A stretch of 13,103 nucleotides of DNA, from contig VGIY01000044.1 in assembly GCA_016867695.1 (NCBI GenBank), forward strand, positions 1 through 13,103, read 5' to 3'. Position 1 is the stretch's first letter. The number at the start of each line of letters is the position of its first letter. The notes under the pieces are model-generated. The model worked only from the letters and a program-made list of their open reading frames with translations. It searched no databases and was not told the DNA's origin. Of this stretch, positions 12,868 through 13,103 are shown one piece after another. The DNA comes from Candidatus Eiseniibacteriota bacterium. GTDB taxonomy: Bacteria > Eisenbacteria > RBG-16-71-46 > CAIMUX01 > WJJG01. A program made the position numbers and the translations under genes.

Positions 12868-13103
12868 GGCCCCCTCGTCTCCGTGCCAGTCGGACCCGCC
12901 GGTCGCCGTCAGCCCGCGCGCCGCGGCCCAGGCGGCGAAGCGCTCCTCCTGCGCCGGCGTATGCGCCGGGTGGAAGACCTCCAACCCTCCCAGGTCCCAG
13001 TCGGAGGCGCTCTCGAGATCGAATCCGCGGTAGCCCCCCGGGTGCGCCAAGACCGGCACGCCGCCCGAGGCCCGGATGAGCGCGAGGATCAGCGCGAGAG
13101 GCT
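12793..13103 (-). CDS. PHP-domain metal-dependent phosphoesterase, C-terminal part (partial)
   Basis: The gene enters from the right edge and stops at 12793; 103 codons are visible. The reading is 'PLALILALIRASGGVPVLAHPGGY', then 'LGGLEVFHPAHTPAQEERFAAW' and 'GLTATGGSDWHGDEGASGAIG'. The 'AHPG' and 'GSDWHG' motifs supply metal-ligand His and Asp residues of the PHP fold, and 'GLEVFHPAHT..Q' is typical of the small PHP phosphoesterases. That group includes the 3',5'-nucleoside bisphosphate phosphatase / RNase AM (YciV) type. All ligands expected in this half are present, so the enzyme looks active; the N-terminal HxH ligands are outside the window. The last 25 codons overlap the end of the 145-residue gene on the opposite strand. 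The precise substrate cannot be told from this half. Confidence 0.87.
   Translation of the reverse strand, partial: PLALILALIRASGGVPVLAHPGGYRGFDLESASDWDLGGLEVFHPAHTPAQEERFAAWAAARGLTATGGSDWHGDEGASGAIGCRGVGGEALAALRARCRRS

Overview
This is a very GC-rich bacterial stretch with strongly G/C-biased third codon positions. Most products carry signal peptides: Sec, Tat, or a lipoprotein-type signal. There is a predicted outer-membrane barrel protein and a giant Ig-repeat surface protein. A Gram-negative (diderm), uncultured-type lineage is most likely. The mix of S8 protease with propeptide, DUF3857, Tat-DUF362 and Big_5 lipoprotein resembles FCB-group candidate phyla such as Eisenbacteria, but that placement is a guess. 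No tRNA, rRNA, CRISPR array, transposase or phage gene is visible.

Layout. (1) Positions 1-334, minus strand: the N-terminus of a secreted subtilisin-like protease that runs off the left edge. (2) Positions 335-712: no gene, but a perfect 14-bp hairpin and a candidate promoter. (3) Positions 713-964, minus: a small cytosolic protein that is two-thirds Asp/Glu. (4) Positions 965-1244: a divergent regulatory region with a candidate sigma70-type promoter on each strand. (5) Positions 1245-3696, plus: a two-gene operon of a DUF3857/transglutaminase-like protein that seems to have lost its catalytic Cys and His, overlapping a Tat-exported DUF362 protein. (6) Positions 3697-3929: a gene-free junction between convergent operons, with an 82-bp-period tandem repeat, a long inverted repeat and three G-quadruplex motifs. 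(7) Positions 3930-12390, minus: a tightly packed four-gene envelope operon. It reads alpha/beta-hydrolase-like protein, then TPR protein, then putative outer-membrane barrel, then a 1572-residue lipoprotein-like Ig-repeat protein; the junctions are +10, -4 and +1 bases. (8) Positions 12430-12867, plus: an unknown 145-residue protein divergent from that operon by 39 bp. It overlaps tail-to-tail by 75 bp with (9) a PHP-domain phosphoesterase on the minus strand that runs off the right edge.

How the parts may work together. The four-gene minus operon looks like a dedicated cell-surface module: a periplasmic TPR protein, an outer-membrane barrel and a very large surface adhesin or scaffold, led by a secreted hydrolase fold with no C-terminal catalytic His. 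The joint role is inferred from spacing and export signals. The most striking DNA-level feature is a family of exact short tandem duplications (36, 42, 47 and 82 bp periods) placed in N-terminal leader regions or between operons. The 47-bp one is not a multiple of three and lies between the start codon and the signal sequence of the giant surface protein, so copy-number change would switch its reading frame.
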